Shown: positions 1-7,238 of the stretch, piece after piece | Position numbering within the stretch: the stretch's first letter is position 1 | How the letters are laid out: each line of letters starts with the position of its first letter | Assembly (NCBI GenBank): GCA_934636425.1 | Contig: CAKUAV010000021.1 | Location: forward strand, 1-27,060 | Source of the DNA: an uncultured Clostridia bacterium | GTDB lineage: Bacteria; Bacillota; Clostridia; Christensenellales; Aristaeellaceae | Reading direction: 5' to 3' | Length of the DNA stretch: 27,060 nucleotides | Translations under genes and position numbers: made by a program | Notes under the pieces: generated by a model | What the model saw: the letters and a program-made list of their open reading frames with translations, nothing else | Told to the model about the DNA's origin: nothing | Databases searched by the model: none

Positions 1-261
1 GCGCTGTTCGTCGTCGATCCGCGCAAGGAGCACATCGCCGTCACCGAAGCTCGCCGTCTGGGCATCCCGATCGTCGCCATCGTCGATACCAACTGCGATC
101 CCGATGAAATCGATTACGTCATCCCCGGCAACGACGACGCCATCCGCGCCGTCAAGCTGATCGCCGGCAAGATGGCCGACGCTGTTCTGGAAGGCCGTCA
201 GGGCGAGCAGAGCGGCGACGCCGCCGAGGAAGCTCCCGCCGCCGAGGAAGCCGCCGAATAA
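1..261 (+). CDS. rpsB: 30S ribosomal protein S2, C-terminal part (truncated by window edge)
   Basis: The window opens inside a reading frame whose first residues are ALFVVDPRKEHIAVTEARR, the conserved region of ribosomal protein S2, followed by IPIVAIVDTNCDPDEIDYVIPGNDDA in two conserved blocks. S2 sits on the small ribosomal subunit and is needed for assembly and mRNA binding. Only the last 86 codons are present; the start lies upstream of the window. The C-terminus is a short alanine/glutamate-rich acidic tail, variable in this family. The gene is followed after 45 bases by tsf, the near-universal bacterial rpsB-tsf order, so the two are probably co-transcribed. Identification is very secure. 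Confidence 0.97.
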   Translation, partial: ALFVVDPRKEHIAVTEARRLGIPIVAIVDTNCDPDEIDYVIPGNDDAIRAVKLIAGKMADAVLEGRQGEQSGDAAEEAPAAEEAAE

Positions 262-306
262 TTTCACTCGATTTTCATCAATACCGTAGTCAGGAGGACG
301 ATTATA

Positions 307-1224
307 ATGGAAATTACCGCTTCGATGGTTAAAGAGCTGCGCGAAGCCACCAACGCCGGCATGATGGACTGCAAAAAGGCCCTGAAGGCCTGCGAAGGCG
401 ATATGGACAAGGCCATTGATTATCTCCGCGAGAAGGGCCTGGCGTCCGCCGCGAAGAAGGCCAACCGTCTGGCCAGTGAAGGTCTGGTCGGCAGCTACTA
501 CTGCGAAAAGTGCAACACCGCCGCTCTGGTCGAAGTCAACTGCGAGACCGACTTCGTTGCCAAGACCGACGAGTTCAAGAATCTGGTCTCCGAGATCGCC
601 AAGCAGATCGTCAAGACCAATCCCGCCGACGTCGACGCGCTGCTGGCCAGCGAGTACGAAGGCGCTACCGTCGCCGACATGATCACCGCCAAGGTGGCAA
701 CCATCGGCGAGAAGATCACCGTGCGCCGCTTCGTCCGCTATCAGGCCGAGCATGGCATGGTGGACACCTACATCCACATGGGCGGCAAGGTCGGCGTTAT
801 CGTCGAGCTGAAGTGCGACGAGGTCAACGACGCCGTGAAGGAAGTCGCGCATGACGTCGCGCTGCAGATCGCCGCGGCCTCTCCCGTCGCGCCCGAGTAC
901 GTCCGCCGCGAAGAGGTCGATCCCTCCCATCTGGAGCACGAGAAGGAGATCCTCATTGCCCAGGCGCGCAACGAGGGCAAGCCCGAGAAGATCATCGAGA
1001 AGATGGTCGAGGGCCGCATCGTGAAGTTCTACAAGGAAGTCTGCCTGCTGGAGCAGCCCTTCGTCAAGGACGGCGACATCAGCGTGCAGAAGATGATCGA
1101 TACCAAGGCCAAGGGCGCCGACGTCGTCCGCTTCACCCGCTACAAGATGGGCGAGGGTCTGGAGAAGAAGGTCAACGATCTGGCTGCCGAAGTGGCTGCT
1201 CAGACCGCCGGCATGGCCAAGTAA
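307..1224 (+). CDS. tsf: Elongation factor Ts
   Basis: EF-Ts is the cytosolic nucleotide exchange factor that regenerates EF-Tu-GTP during translation. The 305-residue product has the N-terminal UBA-like helix region with the GMMDCKKAL motif (residues 18-26) and the signature TDFVAK (81-86) in the EF-Tu-binding core, then the two dimerisation-type subdomains and a C-terminal module ending LEKKVNDLAAEV. The length is slightly above the 283 residues of E. coli EF-Ts. The ATG at 307 is preceded by CAGGAGG at a good distance. A Cys-x-x-Cys pair (C66, C69) sits just before the core motif, where I would expect a simple loop. The gene follows rpsB and ends at a strong terminator at 1236-1268. Confidence 0.97.
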   Translation: MEITASMVKELREATNAGMMDCKKALKACEGDMDKAIDYLREKGLASAAKKANRLASEGLVGSYYCEKCNTAALVEVNCETDFVAKTDEFKNLVSEIAKQIVKTNPADVDALLASEYEGATVADMITAKVATIGEKITVRRFVRYQAEHGMVDTYIHMGGKVGVIVELKCDEVNDAVKEVAHDVALQIAAASPVAPEYVRREEVDPSHLEHEKEILIAQARNEGKPEKIIEKMVEGRIVKFYKEVCLLEQPFVKDGDISVQKMIDTKAKGADVVRFTRYKMGEGLEKKVNDLAAEVAAQTAGMAK

Positions 1225-1235
1225 ATTGTTTGAAA

Positions 1236-1268
1236 GGAGCTGCCTCATCGCCGAGGCGGCTCCTTTTT
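1236..1268 (+). terminator. Rho-independent terminator of rpsB-tsf
   Basis: An 11-bp stem (GGAGCTGCCTC pairing with GAGGCGGCTCC, one G-U pair) closes a 6-base loop and is followed by TTTTT. It lies 12 bases after the tsf stop codon. Upstream A residues can pair with the T tract, so it may work in both directions. Confidence 0.9.
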
Positions 1269-1336
1269 CCATGAAATCATGGAGCGCGTAAGGACTGGCC
1301 ACATGAAATGAAGAGGGAACTTATCCGGCGCTTGCA

Positions 1337-1405
1337 GGACGAGAACGCGCCGGACGCTCCGAGAACCGGCCAAGCTCTGAAAAAGTGCGCGCGCCGGAAT
1401 TGAAG
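1337..1405 (+). repeat. Imperfect direct repeat, copy A
   Basis: Begins GGACGAGAACGCGCCGGAC and ends near GTGCGCGCGCCGGAATTG. It aligns without gaps to the segment at 1538-1606, with roughly three quarters of positions identical by eye. The 13-mer AAAAGTGCGCGCG at 1381-1393 inside this copy recurs exactly at 15672-15684, in another long intergenic region. Confidence 0.7.
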
Positions 1406-1537
1406 CGTGCTTCAGCGCTTCCTAAAGCGGCGATTCTGCCGTCGGAAAGCTGCGCTTCAGTGTTCCTTCAGGCCGTCGTATTCCGATTTTTCTCGGAAAC
1501 TTCGGCAGATGAATACGGGGCGTTTTTGACGCGCGCC

Positions 1538-1606
1538 GGACGAGAAAGCGCCGGACAATCCGTGAGCTGGTTCAATTCCGAAAAACTGCGCGTGCCGGCA
1601 TGAAAA
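1538..1606 (+). repeat. Imperfect direct repeat, copy B
   Basis: Begins GGACGAGAAAGCGCCGGAC and ends near CTGCGCGTGCCGGCATG. It is the partner of copy A, 201 bases downstream. The conserved blocks are the first 19 bases and the GAAAAA..TGCGCG..GCCGG block at the end; the middle is more diverged. Confidence 0.7.
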
Positions 1607-1744
1607 ATCTCCCATGAGGCCCGCCAAGCTGGTGAGATTCCCGTTTCTTTTCGGAAGCCGCGGCGAGGAAATTACAGAGTTTTCTATTGAATATCCCGAT
1701 ACAGAACGATAAAGCATCTATTATATATATTAAGGAGACTGACT

Positions 1745-2455
1745 ATGGCTGCTTATAAGCGCATTATACTGAAGCTGAGCGGTGAGACGCTGGCTCCCGT
1801 GAACAAGTCCGGCTCGTTTGACGCTGAGCGCGTCGATCGGGCGGCCGAGGCGATCATCAGGCTGCACGACATGGGCGTGCAGGTGGGCGTTGTGCTGGGC
1901 GGCGGCAACATCTGGCGCGGCCGCTTTTCCGACGAGATGAATCCCGTCAACGCCGATCAGATGGGCATGCTGGCCACGATCATCAACGCGCTGGCCGTGC
2001 AGGACGCGATCGTGCGGCTGGGCCGCAGGGCGAGCGTGCTGACCGCGCAGGAAATGACGCGCTTTGCCCGGCTCTATACGCGCGATACCGCGCTCGGCCT
2101 GATGGAGGCGGGCGAAATCGTGCTGCTGTCGGGCGGCAGCGGCAACCCCTTCTTTACGACCGACACGGCGGCGGCGCTGCGTGCGGCCGAGCTGAACGCC
2201 GACGCGGTGTTCAAGGGCACGACGGTCGAGGGCGTGTTCGATTCCGATCCGCGCAAGAACCCGAACGCGAAGCTGATCAGGGACATCACCTATCAGGAGG
2301 CCATTGAAAAGGGACTGCGCGTCATGGATCTGACCGCGTTCATGCTGTGCATGGAGCAGAAGATCCCCGAGATCCGCGTGTTTGCCATGGACGATCTGGA
2401 CAACATACTGCGCGTGGCGGCGGGCGAAAAGCTGGGCACAGTGGTTCACGGCTGA
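1745..2455 (+). CDS. pyrH: Uridylate (UMP) kinase
   Basis: PyrH is the hexameric cytosolic enzyme that phosphorylates UMP to UDP with ATP in pyrimidine nucleotide synthesis. The 236-residue product matches the family length. It carries the N-terminal phosphate-binding KLSGE (residues 10-14), the GGGNIWRG loop (52-59) and the ADQMGMLATIINALA helix (from residue 70), all diagnostic for bacterial UMP kinases of the amino acid kinase fold. The ATG at 1745 follows AAGGAGA at good spacing. The usual downstream partner frr is missing here: a glycoside hydrolase starts 11 bases after the stop. A long repeat-bearing gap and a terminator separate the gene from rpsB-tsf. Confidence 0.97.
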   Translation: MAAYKRIILKLSGETLAPVNKSGSFDAERVDRAAEAIIRLHDMGVQVGVVLGGGNIWRGRFSDEMNPVNADQMGMLATIINALAVQDAIVRLGRRASVLTAQEMTRFARLYTRDTALGLMEAGEIVLLSGGSGNPFFTTDTAAALRAAELNADAVFKGTTVEGVFDSDPRKNPNAKLIRDITYQEAIEKGLRVMDLTAFMLCMEQKIPEIRVFAMDDLDNILRVAAGEKLGTVVHG

Positions 2456-2466
2456 GGAGGATGACA

Positions 2467-3363
2467 ATGATACGTCCCGGAGAGGTGTGGCGCGACACGA
2501 GCGGCGCGCCCATTCAGGCGCACGGCGGCTGCATACTGGAAGCGAACGGCCGCTATTACTGGTATGGCGAGGACAAGAGCGGAAAGACGCGCAATCGCCG
2601 CATCGACGTGGTGGGGATTCACGTCTATTCGTCGGACAATCTGACCGACTGGACGGACTGCGGGCTGGCGCTTTCCGGCAGCGACGATCCCGAGAGCGAT
2701 CTCTGGCGCGGCGGCGTTGTGGAGCGCCCCAAGGTGCTCTATAATGAAAAGACCGGAAAATACGTCATGTGGATGCACATAGACGACGCGAAATACTATC
2801 GCGCGTCAGTGGGGGTGGCCGTGGCCGATGCGCCGGAGGGGCCGTTTGCCTATCAGGGCGCGTTCAGGCCGCTGCGCACAGAGAGCCGCGACATGACGCT
2901 GTTTCAGGACGACGACGGCGCGGCCTATGTCGTCTATTCGAGCGATCAAAACCGCACGCTGCGCATCGAGCGCCTGACCGACGACTATCTGCATATCGAC
3001 GGCGTGGGCAAGGAGATTTTTGTCGACCAGACCCGCGAGGCGCCCGCGCTGATCAAGCACGACGGACGCTATTACATGATCACATCCGGATGTACCGGCT
3101 GGAACCCCAATCCGTCGCTCTATGCCGTCTCGGATCATGTGCTGGGGCACTGGCGGCTGATCGACAATCCCTTCGAGGGTGAGGGAAAACAGACCAGCTT
3201 CTGTTCTCAGAGCACATGGCTGATGGAGGCAAAAGGCCGAACAATCTACATGGGCGACCGCTGGAATCCGGGCAATCTGAGCGATTCGCGCTATGTCTGG
3301 CTGCCGGTCGAGTGGGAAAACGGCCGCATGATCATCCGCTGGGCGAACGAATGGGAACTGTAA
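2467..3363 (+). CDS. GH43-family exo-beta-1,3-galactanase-like glycoside hydrolase
   Basis: A five-bladed beta-propeller glycosidase of 298 residues is predicted. Seen in the sequence: QAHGG (17-21), YYWYGE (30-35), VERPKVLYN (85-93), KYVMWMH (98-104), SRDMTLFQDDDG (140-151), REAPAL (190-195) and SGCTGWNPN (207-215). As I recall the family, these match the GH43 subgroup of galactan 1,3-beta-galactosidases (subfamily 24 type), which act on arabinogalactan side chains and use a glutamine in place of the usual catalytic base. Glu191 is the likely acid, with Glu86 and Gln248 as other candidates. There is no signal peptide, so the enzyme is probably cytoplasmic and works on imported oligosaccharides. 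ATG 2467 was chosen over the in-frame ATG at 2461 because AGGAGG (2455-2460) touches 2461 but sits 6 bases before 2467. The gene follows pyrH closely and may be co-transcribed with it. Confidence 0.85.
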   Translation: MIRPGEVWRDTSGAPIQAHGGCILEANGRYYWYGEDKSGKTRNRRIDVVGIHVYSSDNLTDWTDCGLALSGSDDPESDLWRGGVVERPKVLYNEKTGKYVMWMHIDDAKYYRASVGVAVADAPEGPFAYQGAFRPLRTESRDMTLFQDDDGAAYVVYSSDQNRTLRIERLTDDYLHIDGVGKEIFVDQTREAPALIKHDGRYYMITSGCTGWNPNPSLYAVSDHVLGHWRLIDNPFEGEGKQTSFCSQSTWLMEAKGRTIYMGDRWNPGNLSDSRYVWLPVEWENGRMIIRWANEWEL

Positions 3364-3404
3364 AGAACCCCTCGTGAACGCGGCTTTGCATGGGGCAGGG
3401 GACT

Positions 3405-3435
3405 GGCTGCCTGTACGCGCGGGCAGCCGATTTTT
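3405..3435 (+). terminator. Probable terminator after the GH43 gene
   Basis: A 7-bp stem, GGCTGCC with GGCAGCC, has a 10-base loop and is followed by GA then TTTTT. It lies about 40 bases after the GH43 stop and ahead of the ABC operon promoter. Confidence 0.75.
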
Positions 3436-3445
3436 GCAAAAAACA

Positions 3446-3497
3446 GACTGAAGTCCGTAATGATGTGCTTTTCGATGATGCAAAATAGACCGAAGTC
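3446..3497. promoter_or_regulatory. Two similar near-palindromic sites upstream of the ABC operon (candidate operators)
   Basis: GACTGAAGTC (3446-3455) and GACCGAAGTC (3488-3497) are both preceded by an A-rich run ending in AGAC. Their starts are 42 bases apart, about four helical turns. They lie 90-140 bases upstream of the promoter at 3587. That they bind a regulator is inference only. Confidence 0.3.
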
Positions 3498-3586
3498 TTT
3501 TGCGACATAAAATGCTGTGAATGTGTCATTGCGGTAAAAAAACACACTGTCGCCATGAATTATAATAGATAAACGCGAATAAGCAC

Positions 3587-3614
3587 TTGACAATAAGGCA
3601 CGACATGATATAAA
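3587..3614 (+). promoter_or_regulatory. Promoter of the peptide ABC transporter operon
   Basis: A perfect -35 TTGACA (3587-3592) and -10 TATAAA (3609-3614) are separated by 16 bases in an AT-rich setting, 60 bases before the binding-protein start. The predicted leader contains a small hairpin at 3625-3649 (TATCT/AGATA core with CCG/CGG at its base). Confidence 0.85.
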
Positions 3615-3674
3615 ATAATTTTAACCGTTATCTTGTGCGAGATAGGCGGAATTATGTGAAAGGGTGAATGGAAT

Positions 3675-6056
3675 ATGAAGAAGTTCCTCGCATTGGCTCT
3701 GGTTGCGTGCATGATGTTCTCCGGCTTCGCTTTCGCTGAGAGCGACGCCGCCAAGGACAGCTACACCTACAATCTGGCCATCTCTGAGTTCCCCACGGTG
3801 TGGGATCCGATGCGTCAGCAGACCAACACGGACAGCACCTACACCAACTTTATGGGCAACGGCCTGTATGACTTCGATTACAACGAAGACATGGACGGCT
3901 ACGTCGTCGTGCCGCTGGCTGCTGCCGATTTCCCGGCTGACGTGACCAGCGAATACGTCGGCGATCAGTGGAAGATCGCGGAGGGCGACACCGCCCGTGC
4001 GTGGCGCGTCACCATCCGTCAGGACATGACCTGGGATGACGGCACCCCCATCACCGCCAAGGATTATGTCGATTCCGCCAAGATCCGCCTGAACCCCAAG
4101 GCTGCCAACTATCGCGCTGACAGCTTCTACTCCGGCACCTTGGTTGTTGCGGGCGCCGAGGCCTATGCCAAGAGCGGCACCTCCAGCGATATGGCCATCT
4201 CCGGCCAGATGGATATCGACGGCGCTGCGACCGTTGACGAGTTCCTGGCCGCCCATGGCGAAGAGAAGGGCTACATCAACTGGGGCAACTCCTTCGGCGA
4301 TACCTATGACTTCGAGGCCAAGACCTGGACGGGCGCCGCTGAGGACGCCGTCGTCGATTCCGGCCTGACCATCAAGGAGCTGTACGAGTTCTACACCGCG
4401 GGCGCCGGCGCCGAGTTCATCACCTGGGCCGACGAAGAGGGCATCAAGGCCTACGCGCTGGACGAGCTGTTCGTGAAGTACACCTATCCCGAGGCTTCCT
4501 GGGACACCGTGGGCTTCATACAGCATGACGACTACTCCTTCGACCTGATCCTGACAAAGCCGCTGGAAGGCTTCTATCTGTGGTACTCCATGGGCGACAC
4601 CTGGCTGGTCAAGGCCGACGTGTACGAAGCCTGCACCAGCGATGTGGGCGGCGTTTACAACTGCACCTACGGCACCAGCGCCGAGACCTCTCCGTCCTGG
4701 GGCCCCTACAAGATGACCGAGTTCCAGTCTGATAAGGTGATCACCCTCGTGCGCAACGACGACTGGTTCGGCTTCAAGGACAATCCCGACATCTATCAGG
4801 CGACCGCCCTCAAGTGGACCTACGTCGCCGAGCCGGCCACCCGCCTCGAGATGTTCCAGAGCGGCCAGCTGGATAGGTACGGCATGAGCAAGGACGACAT
4901 GGAAGCCTACGCCGGCTCCGACTACCTCTACTATGAGGAAGGCGACTCCGTGTTCGCCATGGCCTTCAACCCCGACAAGGCCGCGCTTGAGAACGCCCAG
5001 AAGAACGCGGGCGCGAACATCAACAAGACCATACTGACACTGAAGGACTTCCGTATGGCGATGTCCCTGGCCATGGACCGCACGAAGTTCTGCCTGTCCA
5101 CCTCCCCGACGAACGGCCCCGCCTACGCTCTGTACGGCAGCCAGATCGTCGCCGATCCGGACAACGGTATCTTCTACCGCAACACCGACGTGGCCAAGCA
5201 GGTCGTCGTGGACTTCTGGGGCCTGACCGATGAGATCGGCGAGGGCAAGACCTACGCCACCATCGACGACGCCATCGATTCCATCACCGGCTACAACCTC
5301 GAGATGGCCAAGACCCACTTTGACGCCGCCTATGACGAGGCGATCGAGCAGGGCCTGATGGACGAGGACGACGTGGTTCAGATCACTGTCGGCACGCCCA
5401 ACACCACCGCCGCCTTCTACAACAACGGCTATGACTTCATCGTCAACAACTACACCGAGGCTGTCAAGGGCACCAAGCTGGAAGGCAAGCTGACCTTCAC
5501 CCGCGACGGCACTCTGGGCAACGCCTTCTCCACCGCGCTGAAGACCAACCAGGTGGATATGCTGTTCGGCGTGGGCTGGACCGGTTCTACGTTCGATCCC
5601 TATGGCCTGATCGAAGCCTACACCAACGCCAACTATCAGTACGATCCCTCCTGGGATACCACCACTGACGAGCTGGCCATCACCCTGGGCGACGAGACCT
5701 ACACCGCGACCGTCTGGGATTGGACCAAGGCCATCTCCGGCGAGGTTGTCGAAGGCAAGAACGCGGCCGGCGAAACCGTCGAGCTGTCCTTCCCCTACAG
5801 CACCGACGCCGAGGAAGCTGACAAACGCATCACCGTTCTGGGCGCTCTGGAAAGCGCCGTGCTGATGCACTATGACTTTGTCCCGCTGATGGGCGACTCC
5901 AGCGCTCTGCTGAAGGGCATGAAGGTCGAGTACTACACCGAGGACGAAGTGTTCCCGATGGGACGCGGCGGTGTGAAGTACATGACCTTCAACTACACCG
6001 ACGCCGAGTGGGACGCCTATGTCGCTGAGCAGGGCGGCACGCTGAACTACAAGTAA
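3675..6056 (+). CDS. ABC transporter substrate-binding protein, family 5 (oligopeptide type)
   Basis: This is the extracytoplasmic receptor of the five-gene importer. The 793-residue product starts with a typical export signal: KK, a hydrophobic stretch and AFA-ES, a signal peptidase I type site near residue 21. An alternative lipobox LVAC at residues 9-12 would make it a lipoprotein; the short hydrophobic stretch before Cys12 makes this uncertain. The mature part shows SBP_bac_5 features: EFPTVWDPMRQQ near the N-terminus, DMTWDDGTPITAKDYVDSAK, GPYKMTEFQSDKVITLVRND and DFRMAMSLAMDR. Usual members are about 500-600 residues, so roughly 200 extra residues are spread through it. Known ligands of the family are oligopeptides, dipeptides, nickel and some oligosaccharides; the sequence does not fix the substrate. 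Two hairpins between this gene and the permease probably favour a high level of this subunit. Confidence 0.9.
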   Translation: MKKFLALALVACMMFSGFAFAESDAAKDSYTYNLAISEFPTVWDPMRQQTNTDSTYTNFMGNGLYDFDYNEDMDGYVVVPLAAADFPADVTSEYVGDQWKIAEGDTARAWRVTIRQDMTWDDGTPITAKDYVDSAKIRLNPKAANYRADSFYSGTLVVAGAEAYAKSGTSSDMAISGQMDIDGAATVDEFLAAHGEEKGYINWGNSFGDTYDFEAKTWTGAAEDAVVDSGLTIKELYEFYTAGAGAEFITWADEEGIKAYALDELFVKYTYPEASWDTVGFIQHDDYSFDLILTKPLEGFYLWYSMGDTWLVKADVYEACTSDVGGVYNCTYGTSAETSPSWGPYKMTEFQSDKVITLVRNDDWFGFKDNPDIYQATALKWTYVAEPATRLEMFQSGQLDRYGMSKDDMEAYAGSDYLYYEEGDSVFAMAFNPDKAALENAQKNAGANINKTILTLKDFRMAMSLAMDRTKFCLSTSPTNGPAYALYGSQIVADPDNGIFYRNTDVAKQVVVDFWGLTDEIGEGKTYATIDDAIDSITGYNLEMAKTHFDAAYDEAIEQGLMDEDDVVQITVGTPNTTAAFYNNGYDFIVNNYTEAVKGTKLEGKLTFTRDGTLGNAFSTALKTNQVDMLFGVGWTGSTFDPYGLIEAYTNANYQYDPSWDTTTDELAITLGDETYTATVWDWTKAISGEVVEGKNAAGETVELSFPYSTDAEEADKRITVLGALESAVLMHYDFVPLMGDSSALLKGMKVEYYTEDEVFPMGRGGVKYMTFNYTDAEWDAYVAEQGGTLNYK

Positions 6057-6119
6057 TTGAAGTTCTTCGTCGCTCAAGGATGGGTGGATTCCGCCTGACC
6101 TTACGCTGACACTATGCAG

Positions 6120-6146
6120 GAGGGGGATGTTTCGCGCATCCCTCTC
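6120..6146 (+). promoter_or_regulatory. Intercistronic hairpin after the binding-protein gene
   Basis: A 10-bp stem (GAGGGGGATG with CATCCCTCTC, one G-U pair) has a 7-base loop and is followed only by TTG, so it is not a full terminator. Such hairpins after binding-protein genes commonly protect the upstream message or cause partial termination, giving more receptor than membrane complex. Confidence 0.6.
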
Positions 6147-6211
6147 TTGATATAGAGCCTGTTGGCGCATTTTGATTTTCATAAGCAAAAAAAAGTGAAG
6201 TCGCGGCGGAG

Positions 6212-6263
6212 TCATTCGCTGCGTCTGCACCTGCATCGGCTCGGATGCGGGCGCAGCGAATGA
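6212..6263 (+). promoter_or_regulatory. Large two-tier hairpin just before the first permease gene
   Basis: A perfect 12-bp outer stem (TCATTCGCTGCG at 6212-6223 with CGCAGCGAATGA at 6252-6263) encloses a second 7-bp stem (CTGCATC at 6231-6237 with GATGCGG at 6244-6250) with loop GGCTCG. No T tract follows. It ends two bases before the AAGGAG that serves the ATG at 6279, so it may affect RNA processing or permease translation. Confidence 0.65.
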
Positions 6264-6278
6264 GGAAGGAGATAGAGC

Positions 6279-7238
6279 ATGGTAAAGTACGTACTGAAAC
6301 GATTGGCACTGATGCTGATGGTGTTTCTCATCATCATTTCGCTGTGCTTCGTGCTGATCAAGCTGCTGCCCAACAAGCCGGCGGAACAGTTCGGCAAGGA
6401 TATGCAGCTGATTGAAATGCGACGCGAGGCGCTGGGCTACAACAAACCCATGATCGAGCAGTATGCCATATTCGTGCGCAGGACGCTGATCGGCGGCGAC
6501 TGGGGCATCAGCGAGAGCCTGTACCTGGGACAGAACGTCTGGGACAAGTTCATGGAGAAGATGCCGGCCACCGTCATTGTCAACACCTATACGATGATTT
6601 TCGCGGTGCCGCTGGGTCTGCTGTTCGGCATTTACGCCGCTCTCAAGAAGAACAAGTGGCAGGATCACTTCATTTCCACGGCGGTCATGGTGTTCGTTTC
6701 CGTGCCCAGCTATGTGTACGCGTTTCTGGTACAGTATTTCCTGTGCTTTAAGCTGAGGATTTTCCCGTTCCAGATGGAAGCGGGCTATGATTATTTTTCA
6801 TGGAAGACGTTTGTCTCCCTGGTTCCGGCGATTCTGTCGCTGGGCTTCGTCACGGTCGCGGGTCTGACCCGCTACACCCGTGCCGAGCTGACCGAGGTGC
6901 TGACCAGCGACTATCTGCTGCTTGCGCGCACAAAGGGGCTCTCCCGCGCGCAGACCACCGTGCGCCATGCGCTGCGCAACGCCATGGTTCCGATATTCCC
7001 GATGATTCTGGGCGAGTTTATCGGCATCATGTCCGGCTCGCTGATCATTGAGCAGATATTCGGCATACCGGGCGTCGGCCCGCTGTATGTGGCCTCGATC
7101 ACCGCGGCCACGCCGGACTACAACTTCTTTATGCTGCTTTCCGCGTTCTATACGTTCATAGGTCTGGCGTCGGGCATAATCGTCGACATCAGCTATGGCT
7201 TCATCGATCCGAGAATCAGAATGGGGAGTAAGAAGTAA
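6279..7238 (+). CDS. ABC transporter permease, DppB/OppB type
   Basis: This is the first membrane subunit of the importer. The 319-residue product has an N-terminal transmembrane helix (about residues 8-30), the family's conserved short extracytoplasmic region, and five further hydrophobic segments. The cytoplasmic EAA loop that contacts the ATPase reads YLLLARTKGLSRAQTTVRHALRNAMVPI in two adjoining blocks. The stretch IEQIFGIPGVG before the last helices is characteristic of the DppB/OppB family. Length is normal, in contrast to the partner subunits. The ATG at 6279 follows AAGGAG. The stop codon overlaps the next gene's start by one base (TAATG), implying translational coupling. Confidence 0.93.
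   Translation: MVKYVLKRLALMLMVFLIIISLCFVLIKLLPNKPAEQFGKDMQLIEMRREALGYNKPMIEQYAIFVRRTLIGGDWGISESLYLGQNVWDKFMEKMPATVIVNTYTMIFAVPLGLLFGIYAALKKNKWQDHFISTAVMVFVSVPSYVYAFLVQYFLCFKLRIFPFQMEAGYDYFSWKTFVSLVPAILSLGFVTVAGLTRYTRAELTEVLTSDYLLLARTKGLSRAQTTVRHALRNAMVPIFPMILGEFIGIMSGSLIIEQIFGIPGVGPLYVASITAATPDYNFFMLLSAFYTFIGLASGIIVDISYGFIDPRIRMGSKK

Larger units (their letters stand above)
1269..1744. other. Long non-coding gap between tsf and pyrH with repeats and hairpins
   Basis: I see no convincing gene here. The stretch holds two copies of an imperfect ~69-base direct repeat, the small hairpin TTCCGA-tttttc-TCGGAA around 1482-1499, and the paired heptamers CGTATTC/GAATACG that flank it. The last ~65 bases are AT-rich and end in the pyrH ribosome binding site AAGGAGA (1732-1738). 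A weak promoter may lie there (TTGAAT at 1687, GATAAA at 1708), but its spacing of 15 is poor. pyrH needs its own promoter here because a strong terminator precedes the gap. Confidence 0.6.

Noticed and set aside
1568..1580. GGTTCAATTCC, resembling a tRNA T-arm
   Set aside because: The flanking bases do not form the 5-bp T-stem, and no acceptor, anticodon arm or D-arm can be drawn around it.
1385..1603. Short 72-codon plus-strand frame between tsf and pyrH
   Set aside because: It starts at GTG with no Shine-Dalgarno, spans both repeat copies, and its product has no protein-like pattern.
3621..6668. Very long antisense open frame (over 1000 codons) opposite the binding-protein gene
   Set aside because: It has a composition rich in His, Gln, Val and Gly without recognisable motifs and mirrors the GC-rich codon bias of the plus-strand gene. 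Similar shadows lie opposite 7193-9736 and 10893-13745.
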